Of a DNA stretch of 64,000 bases, positions 47,411-59,100 are shown one piece after another. Under the pieces are notes generated by a model. That model did no database searches and was not told the DNA's origin. It saw nothing but the letters and a program-made list of their open reading frames with translations. Numbering within the stretch: the stretch's first letter is position 1; every line of letters starts with the position of its first letter. The position numbers and the translations under genes are program-made. The DNA comes from Lantana camara (Eukaryota; Streptophyta; Magnoliopsida; Lamiales; Verbenaceae), in assembly GCA_037501455.1 (NCBI GenBank), contig CM074858.1:75242501-75306500 (forward strand). The letters run 5' to 3'.

Positions 47411-47446
47411 GGACCTGGGGACCAGGTCCTCTTAAGGGGGAGAGGT
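47411..47446 (+). other. PPT and adjacent hairpin of E6
   Basis: GGACCTGG and CCAGGTCC around GGA (47411-47429), then CTTAAGGGGGAGAGGT abutting the 3' LTR at 47447. Confidence 0.82.
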
Positions 47447-47474
47447 TGTAACGCCCTGATCTTTAGGCCATACA

Positions 47475-50400
47475 TGTAACACCCCGGAGCGAAGGGCGCC
47501 ACATCCCCCGCACCATAGCCCAACCTGGGTGCCGAAATGGATACTCCGTCCCCAAGTCGGACTATGGCGAACGGGTGACAAACAAAATCAACTCTAGGCT
47601 AGGCGGTCTAGACCCTGAACAGAGTGCGCAACAAAATAAAATCGAAAGTGCGGAAGTCACAGGATCATCTAATAGAACCGATTACAGATATAAAAGCTCA
47701 GGCAGAGATATACATATTTCAACATGCTTTGCCCACCCCAGGCTAAAAAAATATTCAAAGCTTCGAATTACAACGTAACTTATATTTATTAATACATAGT
47801 ACCAAATATACGTAGTACCAAAGCGGAAAGGTAAATATGTGAATGCAAGGGCTCTACAAAGACTCAAACTACTCCCAAGACTCGAAAGACAACAGCCGCC
47901 TAGCCAGACTCCCAACCGGGTACCTGCAAAGCTCTAATCAAAGGGGAAAAAGAGAAGAAGCAACGAGGGTCAGTCCTAGAGACTGGTGAGGGGGCTAGCA
48001 CACGCACCCCTATATACATATAGACCAAAGCACTTAGCAATTTGAAGAGAATCCATAAACCGGGGATGGTTTTTGCAAGCCAAATCATTTCCCGTGATAA
48101 TAAATATATAGGAAAAGGGGGAAATTAAAGGCCAAAGGCCAAAACAACGAATTTTAAGTATTTAAGAGTCCATTCCCGTTTCATAGATCTATACATAATC
48201 ACAGTAACTCGGCGAGTACGAGTTCTCCTTCCCAACTCCATTCATAATCAAAGATATAAATCATAATCAAAACATAATTCGCAATCCAACCTACTCCGGG
48301 TGATAGAAGGGTAGCAAGCCCTAGCTATCCATACACAGAAATGTGACAAGGTTTAATTACTACCTTGTATCCTTCGGCGGTTGCCTCCGCCGGGTCAAGA
48401 GAAACACCCTTCCTCAACCTCCCAAGGTTGGGTGAAACTCTCAAATGGAGGTGTTGATGGAAGAGCTCGGCGACCCCTCGGTCAACCCGAGATTACCATA
48501 CCACACTCCGCGCCCCAAACAGATTACAAAAGTAAGACAAACTTATCTCAAAGCCTATCTTTCAAAGCCAAATCTCGCTACACACTCACACATATTCAAA
48601 GCTTTCCAAAAGAATATCAAAATAGAGCTATATACATATAAAACCTTTTTAAAGTCTTATACAAAATGGGACGAGCCCTCAAAATACATATCATACACAT
48701 ATTTATCATATAGTATACATAGCTCGCATGCGGGCTTCAAAACATATAGGGTTGTAGGTCATATTATCTAAAAGGAAGAAAACCTCACCTCCGAGAAGCA
48801 ACGGGAACAAAGGAAGCAAGTCGGACGACTAGAAGACAACCTCGTCAACCAAGGAACGAACCTAAAGGAAAAACAAAGGCAAAAGATAACCTTAGACTCA
48901 ATATGAACCACATTAGACGCTCGGCACATGTGGATGTATGTTTATGATGCAAGGAATACGAAATGAATGCACATTAGGTCAAATAGAAGCATTCAAGGCA
49001 TATAAGGTTCTATCTCAACCGAGAGCAAAGAATATACCATAAATCCACAAGATCAAACTTAACATGTCATACAACAAGTTAATCATGCATACACATTATA
49101 AACGAGGCAAGAAGAACCAACGAAAAGCAACGAAACGACGAAAGAAACTCCTCCCGGCCAAATCCTACTGGGTGGACACGGCCTCGTCCGGAATGCAAAG
49201 GAATCGGACACGGCCGTGTCCGGTTTAAATTAATTCAGGACCGAAAGTCGAGAGCTTGACACGGTCGTGTCCATTTCCTTTTAAAACATGACAGGACTGA
49301 AAAATAAACGCAGCAACACTTCGTTTTTTGAAGGCAAAAACAGGGGATTTCGGTTCTTGGCCTTGGGGAGTCTCTTATGCAATTTAAAACACATAAAACA
49401 AGCATGAAAATAACACCAATCCAATATAAATCCATGCCATACAAGTAGGAATAATTTCAGCCACAAAACATGCAAGAATCAAAGCAAGAAAAGGGGAGGG
49501 AATGCATCAAGATATATCATCCATTTCTCAAGAACTCATCCAAGGCCAATCACTCATAACTCAACTACCATGAAAGGAGATGCAATAAACACTTAGAATC
49601 AAGTCATGGAAGCAACATATAATCACCATAATTCAAGGGAATCAAGAAGGAAGCAAGAATCATCAAATTCATCCAAACTCCACTATTCACATGCTTGCTC
49701 AATCTCATCAATCAACCAATGGAATAAACTCAAATCCACATATAAGAGAGAAGAGAGAGTTTAGATTAACATCATAAACTTACCTTTCGAATTTGAGAAG
49801 ATTCGGATTTGATTTGAGCTCAAACTCTTCAAAATGGCCAAAGAGGGTTTCTTCCTTCTTTCCTAGCCTTGGAGCTGATCGATTCTTGAGGGAGAGAGAA
49901 AAATGGATCGGTTATCTAGGGGTTAGGGGCTGAAATGGGTGTTAACCCAAGGTATAAGTCATGGTTAAGGGTTTGTTTAGGGTTTAAGTGGGTCCACAAA
50001 GCTCAATTAAGTCAAAAGATAGCTGAAAGGTGCAAGGGGCTCGTTCCGGTCGAAAAACGGGGAATCAAATAAGCTTAGAAATATATGAATCTTGATTCTC
50101 TGTCTTTATTTCTTCGTTACAAGTTCAACGCATCTTCCGGAATTTGAATCCGAATTCCCGAGCTCAAGTTACGCCTTCCGGAACACAAGGTGCGCTAAAG
50201 CTCGTTAGGCCCTTATGTCCCTAAAACATAAAACGGTTTCAAAACCGTATCAAACGAACTCAAAAACAAGTAACAATCACAAAGACGCATACATAACATA
50301 CATAAGTCACGCATAGCACGTAGTCACAAAATCGAAAACGAAAATGGACACGAACGGAACAAGAACAAAGCAAAGAAGACAAATACGTATAAATAAATCA

Positions 50401-50545
50401 CATAAGGTCAATTAAGTTCAAGTAATTCAAATATATCACATAGAAAGTATAATAAACACATAATTCACATAATTAAATACTTAAAAGTGCACATAGCTCA
50501 CCCTTGAAGGCATACCTGGAAAGGTCGAACGGGCGGGATGTTGCA
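47475..50545 (-). repeat. LTR-D: solo LTR (3,071 bp) in the E6 3' LTR
   Basis: In sense it runs from TGCAACATCCC (50545) to CGGGGTGTTACA (47475). Flanks ATACA (47470-47474) and GTACA (50546-50550) are the TSD with one change, and the empty site GTACA is seen in the E6 5' LTR. It contains GGACACGGCCGTGTCC (49206-49221), CGGCGG/CCGCCG (about 48375-48393), a start-site hairpin (about 47990-47968), and GCTAGGCGG inverted copies (47903-47895 and 47605-47597). Confidence 0.85.
49160..49276 (-). repeat. Palindrome cluster in LTR-D
   Basis: GGACACGGCCGTGTCC is perfect at 49206-49221. Decayed neighbours are GGACACGGCCTCGTCC (about 49174-49189) and GACACGGTCGTGTCC (about 49258-49272). Confidence 0.85.
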
Positions 50546-53387
50546 GTACAGGTATGACGTCACGAGTGGGTAGATCGAGTGCTAATTGATTTAATTATGT
50601 TTTATTGGTCAAGTGATTATTTAATTTAATAATTTCATGAATTAATTGCTATTATGTGATGAATATGACTTCTATGATTTAATTGACAGTGTTATTTAAA
50701 TTCATTTCTAACGTTTTTATTTGGTAATTAAATGTTTTATTTTACTTATACACTTATTTGATCTTATACGAAATCCTTGGACTCTATCGAACTTTTAATT
50801 GGACCCAATTGATCACCTACTAAACTTTCGGGATACATTTGAAGCACTTAAAATTGTCGAGGACCAAAGTGCAATTTCTCCCCTTATTTTTCCCTTAATA
50901 CACGATATTCCCCCCCCCCCCCCCCTCCCCAATTCTCATTCTTCTTCTTCTCTTCTTCATCTCCTAAGAGACTTCCCAAACCCTTCATTCCTTTTCTTCC
51001 AAAATCGAACCCAAGCAAGAGACAAGAAGTAAGGAAATTTTATCAAGCTTCAAGACAAGAATCATGATCCAATCCTTCTCTTATCCTTCTTCCTTCCAAG
51101 GTATATATGAATATATGTATATATATATATATAGGTGTGTATATATATTCTGAATTTGATGGATTGATTCATGATTTGATGAGGAATATGTGTATATATG
51201 TTGTGTTTCGTTATTGTTATTTGATTTTGGGTGATTTGGGAGTTCCATTGACATTCTTGAAGCCATTTTTCGCCTCTACCCTATTTTTCCGTCGCCAAAC
51301 GCAGCTGCTGGAATTGGGGGTCGCGCCCGCGACCGTTTTGTGACCATTTTTGGTCGCGGCCGCGACCAACAATTCGAAAGTTGGCTAATTTTCAGTCGGG
51401 GCCACGACTGATTTTCAGTACAATTTTGTCACGGCCGTGACTCCCTCGTCCGAACTCGGAATGACCTGATTTTTGAACCCACGGAAACCTATTGAAGTCT
51501 AGAATATTCTCCAATTGGAATAACTTCAATATCTTTTCCCATTTGTGAGATATTATGATTTCTTTTTGGTGTCACTACTTTTTCGACAATCTGCGGTTAC
51601 CCAACTTCGGGCCTACGCCATTTTCACCTTGTTTTGAACCATGATTCGTGCCATATATTCATAGAAAGATCTAAAGTGTCTAGTTTCCTTACCAACAAAC
51701 AAAGCTCCATTCCAACTTCTACAACTTAAGATATTTCCATTTTAATACAGCTCGTGCACTTCCGAATATTGTCAATTTTTGCCAAGCTTTGTCTAAACCT
51801 CTCTTCTTGTGTTCCTTTCACTGCCTTGATCCCCATAAGTGAATTATATGACTTGTATGCATGATTAATTGATGATATATGGTATAATTTGATATGATTA
51901 TGGAGTTTATGTTATCAACTCAATGTGTGAACATTTATGTGCTACTTTTATGCATGCGTGAATGGTTTGCTTCGCCTAATTGTTTTGTTTGTTGTGTATA
52001 ACTTCTTCCATGACTTATTTATTTTATTAATATGTTAAATTATGTGTTAACTTGTGTATTATGAAATTATAATGTGATCTTGTTAAACATTTTTTGAATT
52101 ACGATCCAATATGCCTTAAAATGCTCTCTAGCTTGCATGTATGAATTGTTCCTCCATTTATTGGCCTCATATGATAACTCCTAGATTCATTTATGAATCG
52201 TATGTATTGTAAACATGTTATAGTACTAGTTATGATTATTGTGTTAAGGTATGGCTTAATTTGGTACAAAATTTGAAAGATATGAAAAGCATGAATATGA
52301 ACCCATAGTGTATTGAACGTTTTGAATAAATTACTTGATTATATAACATCATAACAAGATTTATGCTCTTTATGCATCTCATATCATGTACACAACATGC
52401 CGTGCGTCTATGTGGTTTCATATTGAGCCATTTTCTCACGAGTACACATTGTTTCCCTTCTTCTACAGTTTATCTCCAGGGCGGAGATATCATGATCAAC
52501 TAGGCACCCGGTATAACTCGTATCCCTCTATTGCCATGTTCCAGGTGAGGGTGTTTTCGTTCTAGTTACGTATCAATCCCTACAACCCTTATGTGATAAC
52601 TTTTGGGCCAAAAACCTTATATATACATATACCATTTTCACAGTGGAGTCATCGAGTAAATTATTATCGAGTAACCCTTTTCTAATGAATTATGAATATG
52701 TTATGTTTCTTATGAATTGATATGTTTTGGCGAGAATATGATTATGGATATGATTATGAATGCACAGGCCCAGGGACTTAGTGCTAGTGGCTATCCGAGG
52801 AGGCAAGGGCCGACGGTGGTCCCTTGTCCTAGTCCCACCACATTTACGGTGATACCAGCCCTCGCTAGGAGGTTTAGCGGGGAATGGGAGCTGAGTGCCC
52901 TTGGGGGATTCATGTACCCCCATTGGCCTATGTATGGACTGGTGGTCGGGTCTTGCTAACCCGTCCACCACCCGGAGGAAGAAGGTTGGAACTTATTTTA
53001 TGATTATGATTATGTTATGATTGTTATACACCGTGCGGAAAGGCCGGGACACGGATTGCCCAAACGACTATGTCTTATGTTATGTTATATGACTTGTGTG
53101 TATTATAATATATTGCATGATCACGTATTCAATGTATTAATGATATTTGTCGTACACGGTCGGAGTTTGGTTGGAGATTGTGCACACTCACTCGCCGAGC
53201 CTTTATGTTTATGTATGAATTATGAACCTAATGAATTTAATATGATTAGTCGTAAAATCCGAGTATTGCCCAGCTATTCTCTTGCTCTCTTGTGAACTAA
53301 CTCTAAATAAAACCTTACTCGGGATTTATGACTTGCATGTGCATGTTTCTATATATATGTATTGCTCCTGCTCACTCAGTCTTCTAC

Positions 53388-54919
53388 ATGATTTCATACA
53401 CATAGGAGTACCGTTCGATCGACAATTCAAACATATAGCAATTAATTCGCATTTAAATAATTAATTCATATATGTCCCAAATACACAAATAAATACGTAG
53501 AAAATAAACCGAGTGTCCGATTAACGAACGGAAAACGGCAGCGGACTCACCATAACGAAACGAACATTCTGTCCGAAGCCCGCCGGATCGCCGCCATCCG
53601 GAACAGTGGCGGGCCGCTGCTCGGCCGCTGCCGGAGCGTGCCGGACAAATCCCGGAAAACCACCCGTGCAAGGATTCGTCGTGCTCAATCAAATTCCTCG
53701 ATCAATTTCTGTAAATTCCAAGCCAATTGTCTCCAATTTAAAATCCAAGAACACGAAAACCCTAAAATCTTCAAACTTCAATTACTTTCAAACCGGTGAA
53801 CCAAAATGAGATCTGAAAGAGGTATCGACTTACCCGTGACGAGCTTTACGAAAGCCCTAAGCTTTCTCGCCGGAAAAATCCCCGTAGGTTGTGCCGCCGT
53901 TGCACCGCCACTGTGCCACCGCGATCCGCTGCCAATTGGCCGAATCAGGAGTCGTGTGATCAAAGGTCATTAGTTCTCGTCGTTCCGAACAACTTTCGTG
54001 GATGGCCCGAGGCCAAAAGATGGCCGGAAAAGGCCCCAGTTGGGCTCCGAAGTTTCTGCCGCCGCATGCCTCCCCGGAACCATCACCTATGGCCAAAATT
54101 CAGTGAAAACGATGCCGGAAATGGACTCGGGAGGTCGAAAAACCTTGGAAAACACTAACCTTCGTCGAAAAAGCCTGCCGGAGCGCCGCCGTGACACTAT
54201 TCACGCGGCGGCGACGTGAGCTTCAGGAGGCGAGTGCGCCGCCATCCGGCGATCATTGGCCGCGCCGCCAACGTCATTCGATGCGCCGGGACCTCCTCTT
54301 GCCGGAGGGTCGCCGGAAGCCACCGCGGAAGGGCGGCGAAGTGGCGGCTCCGCCACCTCTCTCCAGCCGCACCTGAAAATGGCTGATATCTCCGTCGTCG
54401 GTCGTCGTTTGGGCGAAACCTTGGTATGGTTGTGACCGCATCGTCGAGCTCGTCGAAATGGACTAGTGGTTCGTCGAAATCCATCGAGAAACGGGCAAGT
54501 TTGAGTTGTGTGTGAAAATACACCTTCGAGTGTGTGTGTGTGTCGTGTTTCGTCTGGGGAGGAAGAGAGAGAGAGAGCTGCTGAGTTATGACACGTTAAA
54601 CGAGGATCCGGGTGTTTTATCCCTGGTCCTCGCGAGAAAAACGAAACGGTAGAAGGGGCAAACGACGTCAGAATTGGGCAAACTTAGAGTCTACGGACTC
54701 GTCTCGATGCCCCGAATGCGAAGAATAGGTCAAAATGGTCAAAATCTCTTTCGAACGATAAATGACCGAAAAACCCCTAAAAAGAGAAAATTACAAAGGG
54801 GCCCCTAAACTCTAAAAGAGTTCAAAATAGGGCTACGAAAAATATAAAATCACATAATTAAATACATTAAAAGGTTGAAACGTGCCGTACCTTATAAATC
54901 GGACGATCGGGATGTTACA
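53388..54919 (-). repeat. E5 3' LTR, 5' portion, with GC-rich block
   Basis: It matches 58489-60018. In sense it starts TGTAACATCCC at 54919. A GC-rich block spans about 54400-53540 and is shared with LTR-A. Short TG and GA microsatellites lie near 54525-54580. ORFs across the GC-rich block (for example 53889-54158) are not recognisable proteins. Confidence 0.8.
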
Positions 54920-54955
54920 AACTCCCCTCCTTCAAAAGGACCTGTCCTCAGGTCC
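54920..54955 (-). other. PPT-like tract and hairpin of E5
   Basis: In sense, GAAGGAGGGGAGTT abuts the LTR. Upstream GGACCTG and CAGGTCC pair around AGGA (54955-54938). The PPT is less pure than in E1, E4 or E6. Confidence 0.7.
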
Positions 54956-56135
54956 TAAGGTCGATCTTGAACGACGCTGAAACGAATTCCACTTCAAGCT
55001 TCCGCTGCGCTACTCTGATCTAGGCGAACTACAATCTCTGCAAGATACTTCTCCCTTAGTTGGCATAAACTCCCTTCATATCGACTCGTTGTCATAGAGG
55101 TCCCACTGAGCTCTTGACCGTTGGTCACTTCAAGCTCATTCGATCACCACTAGGCCACTGCACCCGAAGCTTGATACGGTCACGCCCTCGTTGCTTGCAA
55201 ATTGCAGTCTGGCCAGAAGTAACGCAACCGCAACAAACAAGAGAGAGAATCCCATCTCTCGACACGCAAGCGAAGGAACCCCGTCCCTCGGCACACAAAA
55301 GAGAAACCCCCGTTTCTCAACACACAAAAGAGAGAACCCCGTCTCTCAGGCACACAATTGAGAGAACCCCGTCTCTCAAACACAGCATCGAGAGAACCCC
55401 GTCTCTCAACCTAAGTCTGATTGATTCCACATCTCTCAGACAATCTAGTTTGGGAAAAACCGGCATTTCTCAAACCCTAAATCCAAGGGAATCCAGCATC
55501 CCTTGAATACCCAAGAACAAGAGAATCCAGCATCTCTCGTGTACAGAACTCAGAAAGACTCCAGCAACTTTCTGTCACATAATATAGAGAGAATCCAGCA
55601 TCTCTCTAACACACAAGTACGAAGAATCAACATCCCCCTAGCACATAAATAGAGAGAATCAAATCTCTCTCACTCAAGCACAAAACCAGAATCAAAATTA
55701 CAACAATCAACAAGTATTACAATTGACAGATATAACACATAATAATAAGAATTAATCAAATAAGGAATGCTTGGATGCTCGTTCCATGAATGCTTAGTGT
55801 ACCGTTCACCGTGGTATTTGAAATCTTAACCATAATATTGCAGTGATGTCATAGAAGCTGGTTAAATTGTTGGTATTGCAACCCTGTAATTAAAACACTA
55901 GAGTTGGTGCATGAGGGTTAAATGTGCTAATGAAATGCGGCACTTAAGTCATGTAAGCACAACAATAAAAGCAATTAAGGTTACATTGATAAAATGTTGC
56001 ACAATCATAATCACAACGTACACATAATAACATAAGCTAAAAACAATTCATGCTCAGAATAAAAATTCCTTGTTAAACGGATGCAATGCACACATATTCC
56101 TATGTCGTACGACCTAGACTGACGCGACACGACTG
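54956..56135 (-). other. E5 internal region, non-coding
   Basis: Only 1.2 kb. About a third is the hairpin array. One CGGTGAACGGTACA module with a CATTCATGGAACGAGCATCC continuation lies at 55812-55774. No gag or pol motif is present. The ORFs crossing the array simply translate the repeats. Confidence 0.65.
55243..55606 (-). repeat. Hairpin array of E5 (about ten or more units)
   Basis: Units include 55243-55260, 55301-55318, 55330-55347, 55360-55377, 55390-55407, 55452-55471, 55485-55504, 55520-55537, 55551-55572 and 55586-55606. As written on the plus strand the stems are GAGAGA/TCTCTC, GAGAAA/TTTCTC, AAGGGA/TCCCTT, AGAAAG/CTTTCT and AGAGA/TCTCT. Loops are ACCCCG-like in the first half and ATCCAGCA-like in the second. 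Confidence 0.85.
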
Positions 56136-56179
56136 CAGAGCACCGGTTCTGAACCTGGTAGCTCTGATACCACTCAAGA
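56136..56179 (-). other. Primer-binding site and leader hairpin of E5
   Basis: TGGTATCAGAGC at 56172-56161. CAGAGC (56166-56161) pairs perfectly with GCTCTG (56141-56136), enclosing ACC.GGTT and AACC.GGT with a CAG loop. Confidence 0.85.
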
Positions 56180-59100
56180 TGTAACACCCCAAGCGGTGGG
56201 GCATCACACCCCCGCACTATGGCCCGACACGTGTACGAAATGAAGAGTCCGCACACGCACCAACTCACAGCGAACGGGTGACTAACGAAAAACACACCCA
56301 CTAGCTAGGCGGTATCTAACCCTGTACGAATGAAAGAATGCAAAACATGACAGCGGAAGTAGTACGAAATGCCAACTTTCAAAAACTTTCATACCTTAAA
56401 CATACAGTACCATACAAACATCAAAATTAACTAAACGGGTTCGACTAATCCAGCAAACCTGTCCTAACCTGTCCCGAGCAATCATATATTCACAACGGGT
56501 TCAACTAATCCGAGCACCTGTCCTAACCTGTCCCGAATTCCATAAATTCAAATCATAAATGCAAACCTGCACAAACATATCTTATATAACATTTACAAAT
56601 CGTAAACCAGAGCCAAAACTTAATAAACTTAAACAGACAGACACAGACTCGACAGACCCGACACACAGCCGCCTAGTACGAACTCAGCGACCTTCAAAGC
56701 AAAGTTTGCGAACTAAAATATAAAAGGGGAGGGGTCAGTCCAAAGACTGAGCGAGGGGCTAACACACGCACACTATACATATATATAGAGCACCACACAA
56801 AGAAGAAGCGACGTTCGTGAACCCGGGGTTAGTTTTTGCACGCCAAAACATTTTCCGTGATACTATACATATAGGGAGACTTATCAAACAGACCAAACAA
56901 ATCTTAAATCAAAAGTTTCTTAAGGCAAAGCTCAGATTCATGCAGACTTAACACACATATCAGAGCATATCTTATTAGTTTAAAGGTATATTAATTTTTA
57001 TCTTAATTTAAGAACCTACCCCCGTTTCACGAACTTATGACAAACGGACAGACAGAACACACTTATTCATATCAAAACAAAACTCATAAAACAATCCCAC
57101 CTGCACACCATTGGGGAAGAGAGGTGCCCCTCTCAACCCACCACAGAACGAAAAATGTGAAGCGGAGGATCCCGCCCGGTTCCTTCGACGGTCATGCCAA
57201 AATGCGCTCCGTCGGCATAGGAGAACTAAGTCTCCCGTTGGTGGAGAAATGCACAGGGGTCGTAACCGGCGACCCCATGGTCGTCCCGGGTCTCCCTTAC
57301 CCACTATCTCCGGGGCCCATCACACAGATAAACAGACATATATCGGAAACTTAACTTGCCACATACAGACAAACAGACATATCTCATGCATATCGTGCTT
57401 ATCATATCACACGTTCATATCACACACACAGACCTCGGAGTCATAACAGAACTGAGACAAAGCATACATAGGCTCATACATAGCGTTTCGTATTTTCAAA
57501 TCAAATCATATGCCAAAACCAACAAAATACGTACTTCGCACATATCTACATATACATAAGGCTTATAAACCGCATGCATTCGAAAACCAGCACGTTGCAA
57601 TAGGGTATAAGTATATCCTAAACTCACCTGGTACCAAACACAGCCGAACACAAAGCAGAAGGTCCACCCCGGAACCTGCACGACTCACTTGTCACCACGC
57701 CGGGTGCACCTGATCCACTAAACACACAAAATAGACCACAAAGCTCAGACTCAGACAGACAACCACACAGAGACGCACTGCAAATGCAATCACATTATCT
57801 CATATCAATTCATATATTGCACATTTACAAAGCAATCAAATCAAGTTCATATATAACATTTCATAAACTTGCACGTATTACAAGGCCAAATAAATCATGT
57901 AATAACTTGCTACGAATTCATTTAAATCCACGGGGTCATAAGCAACTTCCAACTAAGTTTCATAATTATTCAAGTTCTCATATAATTTTCCGATGCATAA
58001 CAAATTCACAAATATTACATAACAGATTAAATTCCAATTTACGTGAATAAACCTTAATTTAAAGTTCAATGTTAGACATAATAATTTCTTTAACATATCG
58101 AGATTAACATATTTATTTACCAAGTGACAAATTAAAGTTAAATTAATTCAAATCACGAAAGTTCACATATTATATTTCATACAAATTTGCACGTATTACA
58201 AAGCTAAACAAATCGTAATAGCATGCTTCGAAATTTATATAAATCTCACGAGTTTACCTATTAAATCCCAATCATGCTAAGTTCATATAATTCCTACGTG
58301 ACATACCCAAATCATATGTTACAAAATGGATTCACTTACAAAAGTTGAACAAATCAAATCAAACAATTTCATCCTGTTTCAAAATTACACAAACACCCCC
58401 TCTAATTTAATCAATTAGCATAAATTCAATAAATCGGGGTTCAATTTACAAATTACAAAGTCCATACTTATCACATTCCATATCATAAATGATTTCATGC
58501 ACATAGGAGTACCTTTCGATCGACAATTCAAACATATAGCAATTAATTCACATTTAAACCGTTAATTCAAATATGTCTCAAATACACAAATAAATACGTA
58601 GAAAATAAACCGAGTGTCCGATTAACGAACGGAAAGCGGCAACGGACTCACCATAACAAGACGGACATTCTGTCCGAAGCCCACCGGATCGCTGCCACCT
58701 GAGCCGCCGGAACAGTGGCGGGCCGCCGCTCAGCCGCCGCCAGTGCGTGCCGGAAAAATACCGAAAAACCACTCGTGCAAGGATTGGTCATGCTCAATCC
58801 AATTCCTCGATCAATTTCTGCAAATTCCAAGCCAATTGTCTCCAATTTAAAATCCAAGAACACGAAAACCCTAAAATCTTCAAACATCAATAACTTTCAA
58901 ACCGGTGAACAAAAATGAGATCCGAAAGAGGCATCGGCTTACCCGTGACGAGCTTTATGAAAGCCCTAAGCTTTCTGGCCTGAAAAATCCCCGGAGGTGG
59001 TGCCGCCGTTGCACCGCCACTGTGCCGCTGCGGTCCGCCGCTAATTGGCCGAATCAGGAGTCGTGTGATCAAAGGCCATTAGTTCTCATCGTTCCGAACA

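Larger units (their letters stand above)
40598..53386 (+). mobile_element. E6: LARD-like element with 3.3-kb LTRs, 3' end deleted
   Basis: 5' LTR (40598-43940), PBS, internal region (43941-47446), PPT, 3' LTR starting at 47447, interrupted by LTR-D and ending abruptly at 53386 inside the CTCACTCAGTC hairpin. No gag or pol motif is recognisable. The 3' truncation and the loss of E5 sequence share one junction (53386/53388), so a single deletion removed both. GGTTA (40593-40597) is the likely left TSD. Confidence 0.82.
47447..53386 (+). repeat. 3' LTR of E6, interrupted by LTR-D and truncated
   Basis: Own sequence: 47447-47474 and 50546-53386. It is about 4 percent diverged from the 5' LTR over most of its length, but almost identical over 42705-43430 / 52600-53380. 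A 15-bp tandem duplication (CGAGTAAATTATTAT) is present near 52653. A 16-base C run lies at 50910-50925. Confidence 0.85.

Noticed and set aside
53889..54219. GC-rich ORFs in the E5 LTR and the matching ones at 58905-59645
   Set aside because: Overlapping frames are open on both strands because of CGG/CCG composition. No domain is visible, and equivalent frames shift between the two LTRs.
55243..55606. Regularly repeated palindromic units, superficially like a CRISPR array
   Set aside because: The unit sequence varies, spacers are only 5-15 bp, the context is a plant retrotransposon, and similar arrays occur at the same place in three other elements.
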